Origin: Hydractinia symbiolongicarpus
Taxonomy: Eukaryota; Cnidaria; Hydrozoa; Anthoathecata; Hydractiniidae
DNA length: 64,000 nucleotides
Direction of reading: 5' to 3'
Assembly (NCBI RefSeq): GCF_029227915.1
Contig: NC_079879.1
Span: 4,836,001-4,900,000 of the forward strand
The notes below the pieces were generated by a model. That model was not told the origin of the DNA, did no database searches, and was given only the letters and a program-made list of their open reading frames with translations. Both the position numbers and the translations under genes were made by a program. The first letter of the stretch is position 1; the number at the start of each line of letters is the position of its first letter. This document shows positions 1 to 13,329 of this stretch, in pieces.

Positions 1-2580
1 ATATTATAATGTTCTAAAAACTTCATTTTTGTCAATCTAATACTCTATCTGATTATCCTTGTTTCAAGAGCATCGAACCGTTATAAAATTTCGGATGACG
101 TCATAGTTAAAATAATTTATAAAATTCGAGAAAGGTGTATTCTATTAATGTGTTAGCTACAATTACTCTAAGTGTTTTATTTTCTCACTTTAATATAGTT
201 GTCTATTTACACAATTTACAAACATTTGAATGATATAAAATTAAAAAGGTTTCACACCAACGTCATACTGATTCTAATTTGCCACGAGTAAGAAATATCT
301 TTCGACACAATGACGCAGTTTTCAGGCTACCTACGTCAACCCTGTCACGCGACGTAGTAAAAAATGAGCCAAATATTACGCAGAAGTGTACGAGAAATAA
401 TTTTCCAATAAAATCTCGGTGTTTTCAAAATATACCCGAAATTCCGGGAACGAAAATATACTTCTTTGTTAGCTTCGCCTTATCTACTATATATCATACC
501 TCATAACGCAAATTTAATCAACCGATGTTGGGCAAACCTATTTTATGTCAGACTGTAACAATATACTTCATAACAAACAAACCCTGTCAAGGTTGTTTCT
601 AGGTATAACCATGGAATGTTTCTCCGTAAGGGTTGAGCGTAAAGATTATACTTTATAGCACATAACCACTGTTAGGTACAGCAACGAGAAAGATGATGAA
701 GAAACTCAACTCTGCTGATCAAAATGTTCAAGAATATTTTTTAGGAGGAATATGTTTTACTAAGACTTTAATAAAACATGGGAGGTTATCGAGAATTTGC
801 ATCTTGAATTCTCCTTTAAGAATTTGTGATTTCTGTAAACTAAAAATTTTCGTGAATCAGAGAGTAGCAGATATATAAAGAGGATAATTTCTTTACAAAA
901 ATTAGGCGTGTACGCTTAAAAACAGTATCCGCCGCATAATTCGGATACCAGATAATTTAGAATATCCTTTTTTGGGAGCTTTTTTGTATTACTCTTAAAT
1001 TCTGCCTTAAATCGTCCTTTTAAAATCTGCTGGAGAAATTTTTTTTTCTGAGTTTTTAAATGTTGTTAATAGACATTTGCCTCAGCACATCCTTCTGCTA
1101 ACAATCTACAGTTGATAAATTTTGAATCGAACTTGCATCTCTTTCTCTTAAACAAGTTTTCATGTGTCACGTCAGCCATTTTCAATTCACAAAATAGTTT
1201 GAAGCACTCGTGGAGGGTTGCCCTAAGACCCTAGCACCTTTGAACTAGGTAGGGGCTGTCCATTACTGTAAATGTCAATTCTTTTTATCGTGTGAGTCAT
1301 ATCTCTCTGTGTTAAACAAGATTTCTTTAATTAGAAACACAATAAAAGAATTAGAAGAAAGTGCTTGGTAAGCGTAAGGTTATTGCACAAAAAACATTCC
1401 CAACTTAGCAATGATTGTAAACACCTTTTACTGCAAATCCAAGACTGCAACTTACAAGCTGGATAGTGTAGGTAACTGACTGCAAATTTTGCACGTGACC
1501 GGCTGGCAGCGAATTGAATTTTATTTTTTCTTTGTTTATTAATTTTCACTGAAAAACTCAAGTTTCTAACGAGACAGAAAATATCCACTTACGTTTCATT
1601 GATCTGACTTCATCCTCAAGTTAGCTCTAAATATTTTAAAAAAAACGTTCAAATCGTAAAATATGTATAAAGTAGAGCTAAATCTATCATCTCATACAAG
1701 AAATTTATGAAGAAATTGCAACATCTTTGGTTTTGATTAGAAATTAATTTTCATTGAAAGAAATTTCATTCATATTGAAATCAAGGATAAAGAAGATCTT
1801 TAAAATTTATTCAAGCTATCAACTGTTTGTGAACAGAAATGAATAATACAGTTCTGTTTGCTAAAATAGTTCCTGATATCAGAATTATTTGTGGAAGATA
1901 AATTGTCTCCCGATCTCACAGTAACTGCTGTCAATTGAGACGACACATCTCTCACTTGCTGCAGTGCATGCTAAATCGTGGTTACTAAAGTGAAAAAGAG
2001 ATTATTTCTGTAAGACCTGTTCTACACTGCAAAAAAACTGAAATGAGCAATTTATGTCTCAACTGCGCCTACACATTATAAATTTTTTTAGCAACTGACA
2101 GGGAAAACAATAGGAGTAATAGAGTCAAACATAAACAAGCTAAAATTCGTCCCTATGTGGGTGTTTATAGTTCTAACACCTGCGTGGTATGAAACTCCGT
2201 AATTGCCTGTTAACACTCGAGCATGGGGTTGTCCTTTTTTCTTGCAATTACAAAAAAAGAACATATACACATATTTTAATATTATTTAGCAGAATTTTAA
2301 TTCGAGGTTGCAATGAATGACTCAGGTTATTTTTGGATTTTAGATTTATTATAATTTCTTGCCTCTAAAATTCCACGCATGCTCAAGCTACAGACTTTTT
2401 CTGTGCATGCTGACCCTCCACCACATAAATGTCCTGTATAGAAATGTAAAGAAATTGCAACTAACTAACGTTGTAAATTTCGCTTCTTGGATTATAGAAG
2501 TTTCTTTCATATTCAAGATGGCTGATGTTAAGATGCGTTACTTGTTTTGATGTGAACTAAAACTTCTGTTATTATATTAC
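1..2580. other. Intergenic, no gene recognised
   Basis: AT-rich sequence with only short frames (at most about 85 codons) that show no family resemblance or consistent splice signals. I see no convincing gene. It ends exactly where the large tandem duplication begins. Confidence 0.5.
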
Positions 2581-5251
2581 TAGCCATAGTTACCACTAAT
2601 GCGCCCCGAATTACTAATAACGATTTCAAACATTCAAATTTAGAACGGGATTTAAAATTAAAATGGAAAATGGTGGACGTTTGAAATCTATAAAAACTGC
2701 AGTGTTAGAACTTATTATTTTCGTTATTTTCACATTTTGGCTAAGGCTCTATCTATAAAGTTAGATCTTGATTAAATATATGTACACTTTAAACGCCTCT
2801 AGCCTTCTTGTTGTGTAATTTCACGTAATCATTGCTTTTGATTTTTGGTTAAAATTCGTTCAAAAGACTTACGCATACATTTTTGACTTATCAAATCTCC
2901 AAAAATTCTTGTGCTGTAATAACAAATTGTGTCTGAAAGCTATTCTGCTGAAACATTTTCCGCCAAATATGACGAATATGATAGAAATGCAGTACGGAAT
3001 TGCATAGAGGCTTGTGAATAAGCTTATTGCCCAGGGGAAAATTTTTAAATAAGAAGCCCTGCGACTTGAAGATTTCCGTCATTAGCCTAAAAGATTCTGA
3101 AATTTGAAGTAGACTTTAAAACGGAGAACAATGGGGTATATAAACACATCATAAGTATCCTAATTCTCAATTATTATTGTAATTAACGTAAAATACAACT
3201 TGATAAATAAAAAATAATTTTTTTTTTACATATATATAGTATATATTCTAAAACAATAGTTAAAACTTTAACTGGATTTTTTTTAAAACTGATCTCGAAA
3301 ATTCCAGGATGCAGGATTGCTATGTATGAACTTCACGATTCGAATATATATAATAACTTCTGAACAATTTCAATTTCAATGAATTATTACTCTGTTAAGT
3401 TACCAAAAAAATCCTTAAAAATTTCTCTCGTTGAAGATTTTTCGAAAATGCTGATGGTGCATGGTTTCATAACAAATGATCTGAAAAAGAAAGTATATTT
3501 AAAATTGAGAAAGAAGAATACAATTTTACCAGAACTGAATTAATACTAGGTTGTTTAATTATTGTCTACTTATCTGATTTAAAGTTAGAATTTATTAAAA
3601 AGATACAAATCAATGCCATGTGATACACAAAAGGTATACTATATAAATAAAAATATATATATAAATTTAGTCAAGCTGGCTTTGATATCATTGTTAAACA
3701 AGTATAATATTAAGCAGGCGATACAAGATTTTCAAACCTGTGGACAATACAGGACTTATTTTGTTGAAATCGATTTATTGAATTTTACAAATTTGATTGT
3801 TTATTATCGAGGAAATTGATTGGTCATTGTTTTCGAATTGAATTGAACAAGTTGATACAAAAAAGGGTAGACACTCAATTAATAAATTTGTCAGATTTGA
3901 TAAATCAACAACATCATTTATAATTTCAAGAAAAAACATAAAAAAGGGAAGAAAACAAAGAAACCTGTAACATACTGTGGGTAGCGTCTAGTTGTACTGC
4001 AAGGGCTAACTATGTTATGTTATTGGTTAATTTATCAGTTCAACTTGACTGTTCCGTGCAATGAACAACAATATTTTTTCATGATTCAACAAATATCTTT
4101 TTATATATATTCTTGCGGTCGGATTCGTGTCAACCAATCACGGGCAGCCATTATGAAATGGGGTACAAATGCCGTAATTAATGTTTTTGTGGTGAAATCT
4201 TCATAAATACAATACTGGATTTTTCAAGGAATTCTTTTTTTTTTAGTCAAATCTTTAATATGTTTTAGATACTGCTTAATTTTTGCCATTTTGCGACATT
4301 TTAACGACGTTTTACTTGTAAATTCTGTTTAAGTAAGGTTGCTACTTTGAAGGTTTGACCGTGAAAAGTCCACTTTGTTCTCCATCGGATAGCAACGAAG
4401 GAGAACATTCTGACCGCAAGAATACATGATAGCAGCCTCACAAAGGTTCCTTTAGAAGTTATTTTACTCACCCAAAACGCCTATACTTTTTACGGTGTAT
4501 GTGGCTTATCAGCACCCTCGTTGATAAAATTACACAGGGCAGGATAAAAGTTTTTTGTTGCTTCTGAAAAAAGGGACTCTAATGAAAGCACTATTTTGTG
4601 CAGTTCTAGCTTGATAGCTGTAGTACAAGTGAGAGTAGTTTTACGACTATTAACTTATAAAATGCAAGAATTTAAAAATAAGTATTTAGCTCCCTAGCTA
4701 CATCATTAAAGCTATTACGACAAGCCAGACCATCGGGAAGGGAAGACCAACAAAATGCAAGCAGTTTTAGTCATGGCCATACACGGAATGTTCTGTTCTT
4801 GATTGACTTTAAATTGTGATGCATTTATAAATTGCGGCCTTTGGATCAACGCCATAAACCGTTCTGAGTTTAATTTCATATAAAATATAAGTAATCCTTC
4901 TACTTACTGTTAACAAGTTTCGAAACAACTTGGACAAAGAAAAACAAACCTTTTCTTGAAGATAAATTCACGTGGGCTGCAGTGACATTTAAGCATATTA
5001 AACGAGACAATATTACAAAGCTTTAAATTAACATAACAAAAGAATCTCGATCAATATTTTTTATGGCAGTCAAATCTTCAGAGACAACAAAGAAACCGAG
5101 ACAAGATAAGTTTTGCTCGATCAGTGTTATTTTTGTCTTGATGGTACCAAACACACAGGTTGTGTTATATCAAACCTAGGTTGGATGTTCGAGCCGAAGT
5201 TCCCCCGCGAAGTTGAGAGTAAGAAAAAAAACTTCTCCCATACATAAAACT
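2581..5251 (+). repeat. Tandem duplication, copy 1 (about 2.67 kb)
   Basis: The block beginning TAGCCATAGTTACCACTAAT and ending near CCCATACATAAAAC is repeated head-to-tail immediately downstream. Copy 1 is 2671 bp. The copies differ by scattered substitutions and small indels (for example near 3180, where copy 2 lacks a few bases), so I judge identity near 99 percent by eye. Short frames of 63, 68 and 64 codons recur in both copies but resemble no known family. The near-identity means a very recent duplication or an assembly artefact from two alleles. Confidence 0.93.
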
Positions 5252-7910
5252 AGCCATAGTTACCACTAATGCGCCCCGAATTACTAATAACGATTTCAAA
5301 CATTCAAATTTAGAACGGGATTTAAAATTAAAATGGAAAATGGTGGACGTTTGAAATCTATAAAAACTGCAGTGTTAGAACTTATTATTTTCGTTATTTT
5401 CACATTTTGGCTAAGGCTCTATCTATAAAGTTAGATCTTGATTAAATATATGTACACTTTAAACGCCTCTAGCCTTCTTGTTGTGTAATTTCACGTAATC
5501 ATTGCTTTTGATTTTTGGTTAAAATTCGTTCAAAAGACTTACGCATACATTTTTGACTTATCAAATCTCCAAAAATTCTTGTGCTGTAATAACAAATTGT
5601 GTCTGAAAGCTATTCTGCTGAAACATTTTCCGCCAAATATGACGAATATGATAGAAATGCAGTACGGAATTGCATAGAGGCTTGTGAATAAGCTTATTGC
5701 CCAGGGGAAAATTTTTAAATAAGAAGCCCTGCGACTTGAAGATTTCCGTCATTAGCCTAAAAGATTCTGAAATTTGAAGTAGACTTTAAAACAGAGAACA
5801 ATGGGGTATATAAACACATCATAAGTATCCTAATTCTCAATTATTATTGCGTAAAATACAACTTGATAAATAAAAAATAATTTTTTTTTTACATATATAT
5901 AGTATATATTCAAAACAATAGTTAAAACTTTAACTGGATTTTTTTATAACTGATCTCGAAAATTCCAGGATGCAGGATTGCTATGTATGAACTTCACGAT
6001 TCGAATATATATAATAACTTCTGAACAATTTCAATTTCAATGAATTATTACTCTGTTAAGTTACCAATAAAATCCTTAAAAATTTCTCTCGTTGAAGATT
6101 TTTCGAAACTGCTGATGGTGCATGGTTTCATAACAAATGATCTGAAAAAGAAAGTATATTTAAAATTGAGAAAGAAGAATACAATTTTACCAGAACTGAA
6201 TTAATACTAGGTTGTTTAATTATTGTCTACTTATCTGATTTAAAGTTAGAATTTATTAAAAACATACAAATCAATGCCATGTGATACACAAAAGGTATAC
6301 TATATAAATAAAAATATATATATAAATTTAGTCAAGCTGGCTTTGATATCATTGTTAAACAAGTATAATATTAAGCAGGCGATACAAGATTTTCAAACCT
6401 GTGGACAATACAGGACTTATTTTGTTGAAATCGATTTATTGAATTTTACAAATTTGATTGTTTATTATCGAGGAAATTGATTGGTCATTGTTTTCGAATT
6501 GAATTGAACAAGTTGATACAAAAAAGGGTAGACACTCAATTAATAAATTTGTCAGATTTGATAAATCAACAACATCATTTATAATTTCAAGAAAAAACAT
6601 AAAAAAGGGAAGAAAACAAAGAAACCTGTAACATACTGTGGGTAGCGTCTAGTTGTACTGCAAGGGCTAACTATGTTATGTTATTGGTTAATTTATCAGT
6701 TCAACTTGACAGTTCCGTGCAATGAACAACAATATTTTTTCATGATTCAACAAATATCTTTTTATATATATTCTTGCGGTCGGATTCGTGTCAACCAATC
6801 ACGGGCAGCCATTATGAAATGGGGTACAAATGCCGTAATTAATGTTTTTGTGGTGAAATCTTCATAAATACAATACTGGATTTTTCAAGGAATTCTTTTT
6901 TTTTTAGTCAAATCTTTAATATGTTTTAGATACTGCTTAATTTTTGCCATTTTGCGACATTTTAACGACGTTTTACTTGTAAATTCTGTTTAAGTAAGGT
7001 TGCTACTTTGAAGGTTTGACCGTGAAAAGTCCACTTTGTTCTCCATCGGATAGCAACGAAGGAGAACATTCTGACCGCAAGAATACATGATAGCAGCCTC
7101 ACAAAGGTTCCTTTAGAAGTTATTTTACTCACCCAAAACGCCTATACTTTTTACGGTGTATGTGGCTTATCAGCACCCTCGTTGATAAAATTACACAGGG
7201 CAGGATAAAAGTTTTTTGTTGCTTCTGAAAAAAGGGACTCTAATGAAAGCACTATTTTGTGCAGTTCTAGCTTGATAGCTGTAGTACAAGTGAGAGTAGT
7301 TTTACGACTATTAACTTATAAAATGCAAGAATTTAAAAATAAGTATTTAGCTCCCTAGCTACATCATTAAAGCTATTACGACAAGCCAGACCATCGGGAA
7401 GGGAAGACCAACAAAATGCAAGCAGTTTTAGTCATGGCCATACACGGAATGTTCTGTTCTTGATTGACTTTAAATTGTGATGCATTTATAAATTGCGGCC
7501 TTTGGATCAACGCCATAAACCGTTCTGAGTTTAATTTCATATAAAATATAAGTAATCCTTCTACTTACTGTTAACAAGTTTCGAAACAACTTGGACAAAG
7601 AAAAACAAACCTTTTCTTGAAGATAAATTCACGTGGGCTGCAGTGACATTTAAGCATATTAAACGAGACAATATTACAAAGCTTTAAATTAACATAACAA
7701 AAGAATCTCGATTAATATTTTTTATGGCAGTCAAATCTTCAGAGACAACAAGGAAACCGAGACAAGATAAGTTTTGCTCGATCAGTGTTATTTTTGTCTT
7801 GATGGTACCAAACACACAGGTTGTGTTATATCAAACCTAGGTTGGATGTTCGAGCCGAAGTTCCCCCGCGAAGTTGAGAGTAAGAAAAAAACTTCTCCCA
7901 TACATAAAAC
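5252..7910 (+). repeat. Tandem duplication, copy 2 (about 2.66 kb)
   Basis: This is the second head-to-tail copy of the 2581-5251 block, 2659 bp long. It abuts copy 1 with no spacer and ends at CATAAAAC, where it joins the GC-rich 54-bp doublet. No gene is recognised in either copy. Confidence 0.93.
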
Positions 7911-8017
7911 AAACACTATATACCCGCGGTCCACTAAATGTGCGCCCCTTCGGCGGGGCGCAACAAACACTATATACCCGCGGTCCACTAAATGTGCGCC
8001 CCTTCGGCGGGGCGCAA
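7911..8017 (+). repeat. GC-rich 54-bp tandem doublet with hairpin
   Basis: Two adjacent, essentially identical 54/53-bp units each contain TATACCCGCGGTCCACTAAA followed by GCGCCCC-TTCGGC-GGGGCGC. The latter is a perfect 7-bp GC stem with a 6-base loop. The block is strikingly GC-rich against its surroundings and sits exactly on the right edge of the 2.67-kb duplication. Its function is unknown; it could be a satellite fragment or a transposon end. Confidence 0.85.
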
Positions 8018-8525
8018 TTAATTAATAGTTCTAATTAATACTCATAATTGTTTGATTTGTGCTAAGTTACTGAACTATTCTCGACAAAACGACATGACCA
8101 TGCTCTTCGGATGCCATCTTATTTCTCAAAGCACTATTTTTTTCTAATTATATTTTTTTCTTTTTGAGTATGTGCCATCACGAAATATATGACGATTGTC
8201 GTGGAAATCGTCTAGTGGAGATTCGCCTTAAAGCAGGTGAGAACAGTTGCACTGCAACAATGGTATGTGCATATTATTATACAGCACGCTAGTTTCGTGT
8301 CTAATATCTTAAAGTATACCATTTATATTAATGATTAATATCTACCATTTTTCTTCATTAACTTATGAGTGCATATCCCAGCAGCCCTGCAACCAGCAGT
8401 GCTGATGCGAGGACCTTTTCAGTTTGACTCTTTATGATTTTCGCATGCTCTGATTTTAAAGTTGACAAGCGAAGATCAACTTCAATGGTTATCACGTCAC
8501 TATCGGGGTTTAGAAAGTAAAGCCT

Positions 8526-8880
8526 TCTCCTCTATTACAAGGCGGTTTGAAAATCAAAATAAAAGTTTTCGTTGTTTGGAAAGACAATTTTAAAAATTTC
8601 AAAAAATTTGAAAGAGAAAGTGATTTTAGTTAATTCTTCACTTGGATCAGAGTACGAAGATGATACAAAAAAGCTATTTTTAGAAAAATTGCTGAAAAGA
8701 GAACATCGTTGAGTTATCGTCTGATGAGAAGTAAATAGGAAAATTTTGTTAAAGTTTTTTTAAGTTTTTATATATTACAAAAAAGTTACCAAATTAACAG
8801 TGTTTTAATTAACGAGTCATGAAATTAACGCGAATTTTAAAAAACCGCGTTAATTTCATGACTCGTTAATTTTATGGAAT
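8526..8880 (+). repeat. Dispersed element with palindromic tail (copy 1)
   Basis: Homologous, in opposite orientation, to about 59936-60352. The shared parts are CTCTATTACAAGGC, then a coding-like stretch around CTTGGATCAGAGTA, then a long palindrome. The palindrome at about 8800-8872 has arms containing ACGAGTCATGAAATTAACGC and its reverse complement around a short AT loop. This copy's reading frame is broken by stops. It looks like a decayed transposon tail; I do not recognise the family. Confidence 0.7.
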
Positions 8881-9686
8881 AAAGTAAGATAATTCAGTAG
8901 CCAAATGCCTGACCGAAAATTACATTTTACCAATTTCGAAAAAAACAATAAATCAGTTAGCTTTTTGCTCGCCCTCATCATGCATAGAACACTGTGGAGT
9001 TTATTTTTTTCTAAAGAATATATTTATAGTTTTTGTATTCTTATTAAAATCCTTTCACAAAAAATACCTTGCTAACATCAACTTTTCAATTTTTTTTTTT
9101 TTTTAAACAGTCTCATACATGTTCAAACACAAACACATGCTTTAATATTGGATAGATATACGCCAGCAGAAAGCATGTTAAAACGAGTCAAGAAAAATCT
9201 GCTCGATTATCAATTTTCTTATGATAGCGATACGAGACATATAGAAGTGTAGCCTTAACCTCAAAGAGTGCAAATCCTACCAACGTGTATCCTACCTTAG
9301 GTGACGGTATACCTTTATTGTATCAAAAAATCGATTTTTATACTAAAAAAGCGACGATCTTTCCAATGGTGAAACTATTTATTTATTTTTCGAAAGGAAA
9401 TATTGATTTTATCCAAATAATTTTTTTTCAGCTCGATCTTTCACACCTCAAATTGAATAGGAGTTACGAGTGAATGTTTTTAATACTTTCATCCTCTTGA
9501 GCATAATTTTTAAAATGAAAAAAAAATTTTTATATTTCCTTTCCGAAAAGAAATGACCATCTGGAAAAAACACCCCAATTCTTTTATTTCTAAAAATGTC
9601 AAGTTATCGTAATACGCCGTTCGTGTCTTCAAAAAAACGAAAGAAGAAAAATATAAAAAAAAATTAATTCTCTAGCAAAAAGGAGA

Positions 9687-10500
9687 TTGATTAGAAATCA
9701 AAGTAAACTTTCATCTTCTTCGGTGCCATCCTGTCCTGTTTCTTCAAGTCACAGAAAAATGTTAAATGACTTAGAAAGTTCCGGTGAAAGCGAAGATTCG
9801 TCGGACGAAGAATACGATGAACCTTTGACGTTGTGCTACTGCTGGATCACGAACATGGATTTCATTAAGGAATGCTTGAGAAAATCGTGTGTATGCAAAC
9901 TTTGTCACAATGTCATAACTATAAAAGAAATCTGTAGCTTTCGAGCTGGATTTGGGACAAAGTTTGAACTGACAAATAGCGAATGCCCACTAAACGAGAG
10001 TTTCTTGACAACTGAAAAGCCCGACAAAACTTACAATATCAACCGTCAAAGCGTACTTGCGGCTCGCTTTGCCGGAAAGGGAAATAAAGGGCTTTTAAAA
10101 ATATTCAGTGTTTTGGGATTGTCAAACCCAGTGGCAAAATCACGTTTCGTAGAACACGTAAAGTTTTGGGGAAAAACATCCTTTGAATTGCGGGAAGAAA
10201 ATCTTTCGATGTGTGCAAAGAGCGAAAGAGCTGATTGCCAAAGAAGCAAATGTTAATGTTGATACTATAGTAGATGTAGCTTCTGGTTTTGATGACTCCG
10301 GCAGTTCCAGAGGATGGACTGCAAGTAACGGTATTGTATCTGCTATTGCCGAAGTTTCTTCGCAGGTTCTCGATATTGGTTATAAATGCTGATCTTTCAT
10401 CCTGTGCAATTTGATGAACGAACAAAAGAATAATGGAGAAGTGCTGACAGTGGAGTATTTGGATTGGTTAACAGACCACGAAATAAACTGTTTTAAAAAT
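9687..10500 (+). pseudogene. Mutator-like transposase-domain gene, broken
   Basis: A 189-codon frame (9687-10256) carries an acidic Ser/Asp/Glu leader, a CKLCHNV zinc-knuckle-like motif and the block NRQSVLAARFAGKGNKGLLK. Homology then shifts frame near 10180-10250 and continues as VDVASGFDDSGSSRGW (to 10392). After an in-frame TGA it goes on with CNLMNEQKN...W...H...NHDGSPQ to about 10500. This order matches the Mutator-like transposase-domain proteins that are abundant in cnidarian genomes (recognised from memory). One frameshift plus one stop, and loss of the catalytic half, make it a dead fragment. The antisense frames here are shadows. Confidence 0.7.
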
Positions 10501-10627
10501 CATGATGGAAGTCCACAGGTAGTCTTTTTACCAATTACCAATTTTGTTCCCAGTTCCTCCTAAGGCATCTTTAACTTGTAGACATTGTATAGTAATAATG
10601 TTACATTTCGAAGTAATCGATTGTTCC

Positions 10628-10684
10628 TACCTCGTTCCCAGTCCCTCCTAAGACAAAAAAGTGATAAGCATCCCTGGAGACGAG
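10628..10684. mobile_element. Short palindromic MITE, CCTCGTTCCCAG family (degenerate)
   Basis: Starts CTACCTCGTTCCCAG and ends CCCTGGAGACGAG, so the ends are inverted repeats of the family seen many times in this window. A second half-copy (CCCAGTTCCTCCTAAG) lies just upstream at about 10548. Confidence 0.5.
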
Positions 10685-10699
10685 ATAATGCCACCACAG

Positions 10700-13020
10700 A
10701 GGTCAGAAAGGAACGAAGAAAATTAAAAAAATGAATAAAAATAAAACAACTAGATGCGTTCCAGCACATCGAAGGTACACACTACCAACCTCAGGGATTC
10801 CACACAAACGCAGCACATTGACATTTTTTTTAACTTTTTGAATTATACATGTTTTAAACAGATACATATATATTATTTACCAAGTTTTTTGTTAGTTTAA
10901 AGATAATTAACTCCTATATGTGGCACCCGAGGGCCAAAATATGCTGATATCAGCAGCAAATATCTGAAAATCATAAGGCAGAACCACATTTTTCAAAATT
11001 ACCCGGAGTCCCTCGACATTGTCCGTCATTTTGGCTAGCGCTGAAACTTGTGACTGAGACGGGGTTGGAAGTTCAGGGATCGTGGCTTGAAACTAAAGAC
11101 ATGCAAAGAAATGCCACGAGTAGTGCAAGGGAAAGAAGAGGAATTCTTAAGTAATTTTTTTTCATTGGATTTACAAGAATTTGAGGTACCCCACAATGAG
11201 AAGTAAAGATCAGAAACGCCTTTCCATGTCTGATGATGAGGGATGGTCACATCTGGATAATATTTATTTTGTGATTTTAAGGTACCTAACCAGTACCATG
11301 CCAGCACTCCAGGGCACATTTGTTATTAAATAATTAAGTGATAAAGTACAAGAGCTAAATATATTACTTTAATGTACCTAGCTGCACAAAAGATTTTTCA
11401 AGGCATTCTGTCATTTTAAATAAAAATAGCTAGGTAGTTATTTAGACCTCCCATAGAAGTGAACATTCAAGACCTGAGTATATAGCTAGTTAGCTATGCA
11501 AGACATTGCATGTTTCCACGACAAACTGAAACCTATATTTCATAAATAAATTTCTGCATATATAAATAATTTTGTAGATTTTCAGTTTTCTTTTATGAAA
11601 TTAACAAAATTTGGGAAAGTATAGCCAGAAGTAATATTCGCTTGAAGTGGGAAGACCTAAAGTCTTCAGGTTAAGACTTAGTAAAGCGTAAACTGTTTCA
11701 CATGGAGGACACTTAGGGTAATGTGTTACAAATCCAGTGGAGCGCTTGTAGCATTAAGAATATCTTTTTCATAAACCAACATTCACAGGACGTATGATAA
11801 AGATAAGCCTATTGTTACTTCTGCAAAGCAAATACAGTTGTTTAGCATTTTTCATTTAGCATAAAAAGTTCCTGTGGATATTCAAAAATTAATTGTGAGT
11901 GGCACCAGACTGGGCGATTAGTGCAAAGTAAACGTGTTGCAGATTCAGGTGGACAAAAAAATAACTTTCTAACAACTTTGTATTTATACGGCATAAAATT
12001 TAGATTATGTATTTAGCACTGTGCTGTAGAAGCACATTCCCACTTTCTCTAAGCTGGATAAGGTATTTGGTCCTAAACCTGGGACACATTTTATCTTTTT
12101 GAATTATTTTTAATCCTGAGAATCACTTAGAATGTTTTCTGTTCACATGGCTTGTCAAAATTGATATGCTGTCAAAAAAAGTTTCTCGGAGTCTCCAAAA
12201 ATGGCTAAATTCAGGAATTCAGAAACTATGATAGTAGTAAAAAATTTTTTGGGGTTCATTTCATCAAACTGGTCTAAAAACATATAATACCAATTTTCAA
12301 GTCATTATTTCAATTTTTACTGAAGTAATAGGACTTTTACTTAGTATAGTTTTAGCATAGTTTTTCATGCTGACACCAAAATGACTGCAGGGACTAATCG
12401 GTTTGAAATTATTTATAATATTTTAATAACAAACTTTTTCTCTTGATGTGTTTTTATTTTCCTGCAAAAGTTCTTGCATAGCTTATGTATTAACATTAGG
12501 ATAAGAACAAAAAAGTTACTGTGAGACATGGGTTTTAAACCTTAAAAATTTCCAGCGAGAAATTTGAAAACTAATGAATCACAAAATCGCAAAAGTTTAT
12601 CTTCAAATTTTTAATTTTTGTTAATGTAAAATCTTAAAAAATGTGATGTAATTTCCCTCTTTAAGTTTTGACTTTTAACCCAGCTAAAAAGCTCAGCCTT
12701 GTCCTTTCATGCTTAGTCTAGCTAGCTATAGCGATTTAATATTCAAACTTGACCTATTTTACTGAGTATTAAGTAATAAATGCTAGTTTAATCCTTAATG
12801 TAACTATAGTAGCTAAGCTACCTGTAAGAACAACATCAAATAACATCGAGGTTGTTCTCTTTTGTAAACAAACCCATTGGTATTTTTGTAATAAGTACCA
12901 AATTTTATGTGTTCATTTCTTGCGCTTATGTACGAATGACACCACGTAACAAAGGAAAACCATGCTTTGCTATTTCCCGTAACCTATACCGAGATTTGGT
13001 TGTGATATATATCAGAATTA
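10700..13020. other. Intergenic, no gene recognised
   Basis: AT-rich sequence without convincing coding frames or splice structure. A few stretches resemble dispersed AT-rich repeats (for example AAATCGCAAAAGTTTATC near 12580), but I cannot define boundaries. Confidence 0.4.
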
Positions 13021-13027
13021 ATTGTCT

Positions 13028-13320
13028 TTAACGATCTTGAATGTAAGAAATATTCAAAGCTTCGCAAAAATCTTTGACAAGGACTGCAAAAGCGTTATAA
13101 CGCATTTCTCCTGTGATATCTCCTGGCGCTAATTCTTGTATGTGGGTTTGCCTCGATTGTACAGATTCCTTCAAGTTGTCAGCAAAAAGAATCCCAGTAA
13201 ATCTATAACAGTACACATCTTCTCTCATTAAAATGCCGAAAAAAAAGTTTGGAAATATAGAAAAATAAACTTACCCGTTAATTTCATGTCTTTTATTAAA
13301 TCACTTCGGGCAGTCGACAT
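13028..13320 (-). CDS. Possible small two-exon gene, unknown function
   Basis: Candidate 79-residue protein on the minus strand. Exon 1 (13320-13275) encodes MSTARSDLIKDMKLT and ends at a good donor (GGTAAGTTT, phase 1). Exon 2 (13221-13028) joins in phase and begins EDVYCYRFTGILFADN, ending in DRstop. The intron would be only 53 nt, and its acceptor (AATGAGAG) is weak. An alternative is one exon starting at the ATG at 13228 (66 residues). Codon choice and residue mix look protein-like, with no long homopolymers, but I recognise no family. It might be the 3' end of a larger gene. Confidence 0.3.
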
Positions 13321-13329
13321 CGCTTTGGA

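Noticed and set aside
2891-6867. Paired short ORFs (63, 68, 64 codons) in both duplication copies
   Set aside because: Their conservation is explained by the near-identical duplication, not by selection; composition is not protein-like.
10105-10425. 106-codon minus-strand ORF
   Set aside because: Antisense shadow of the Mutator-like pseudogene.
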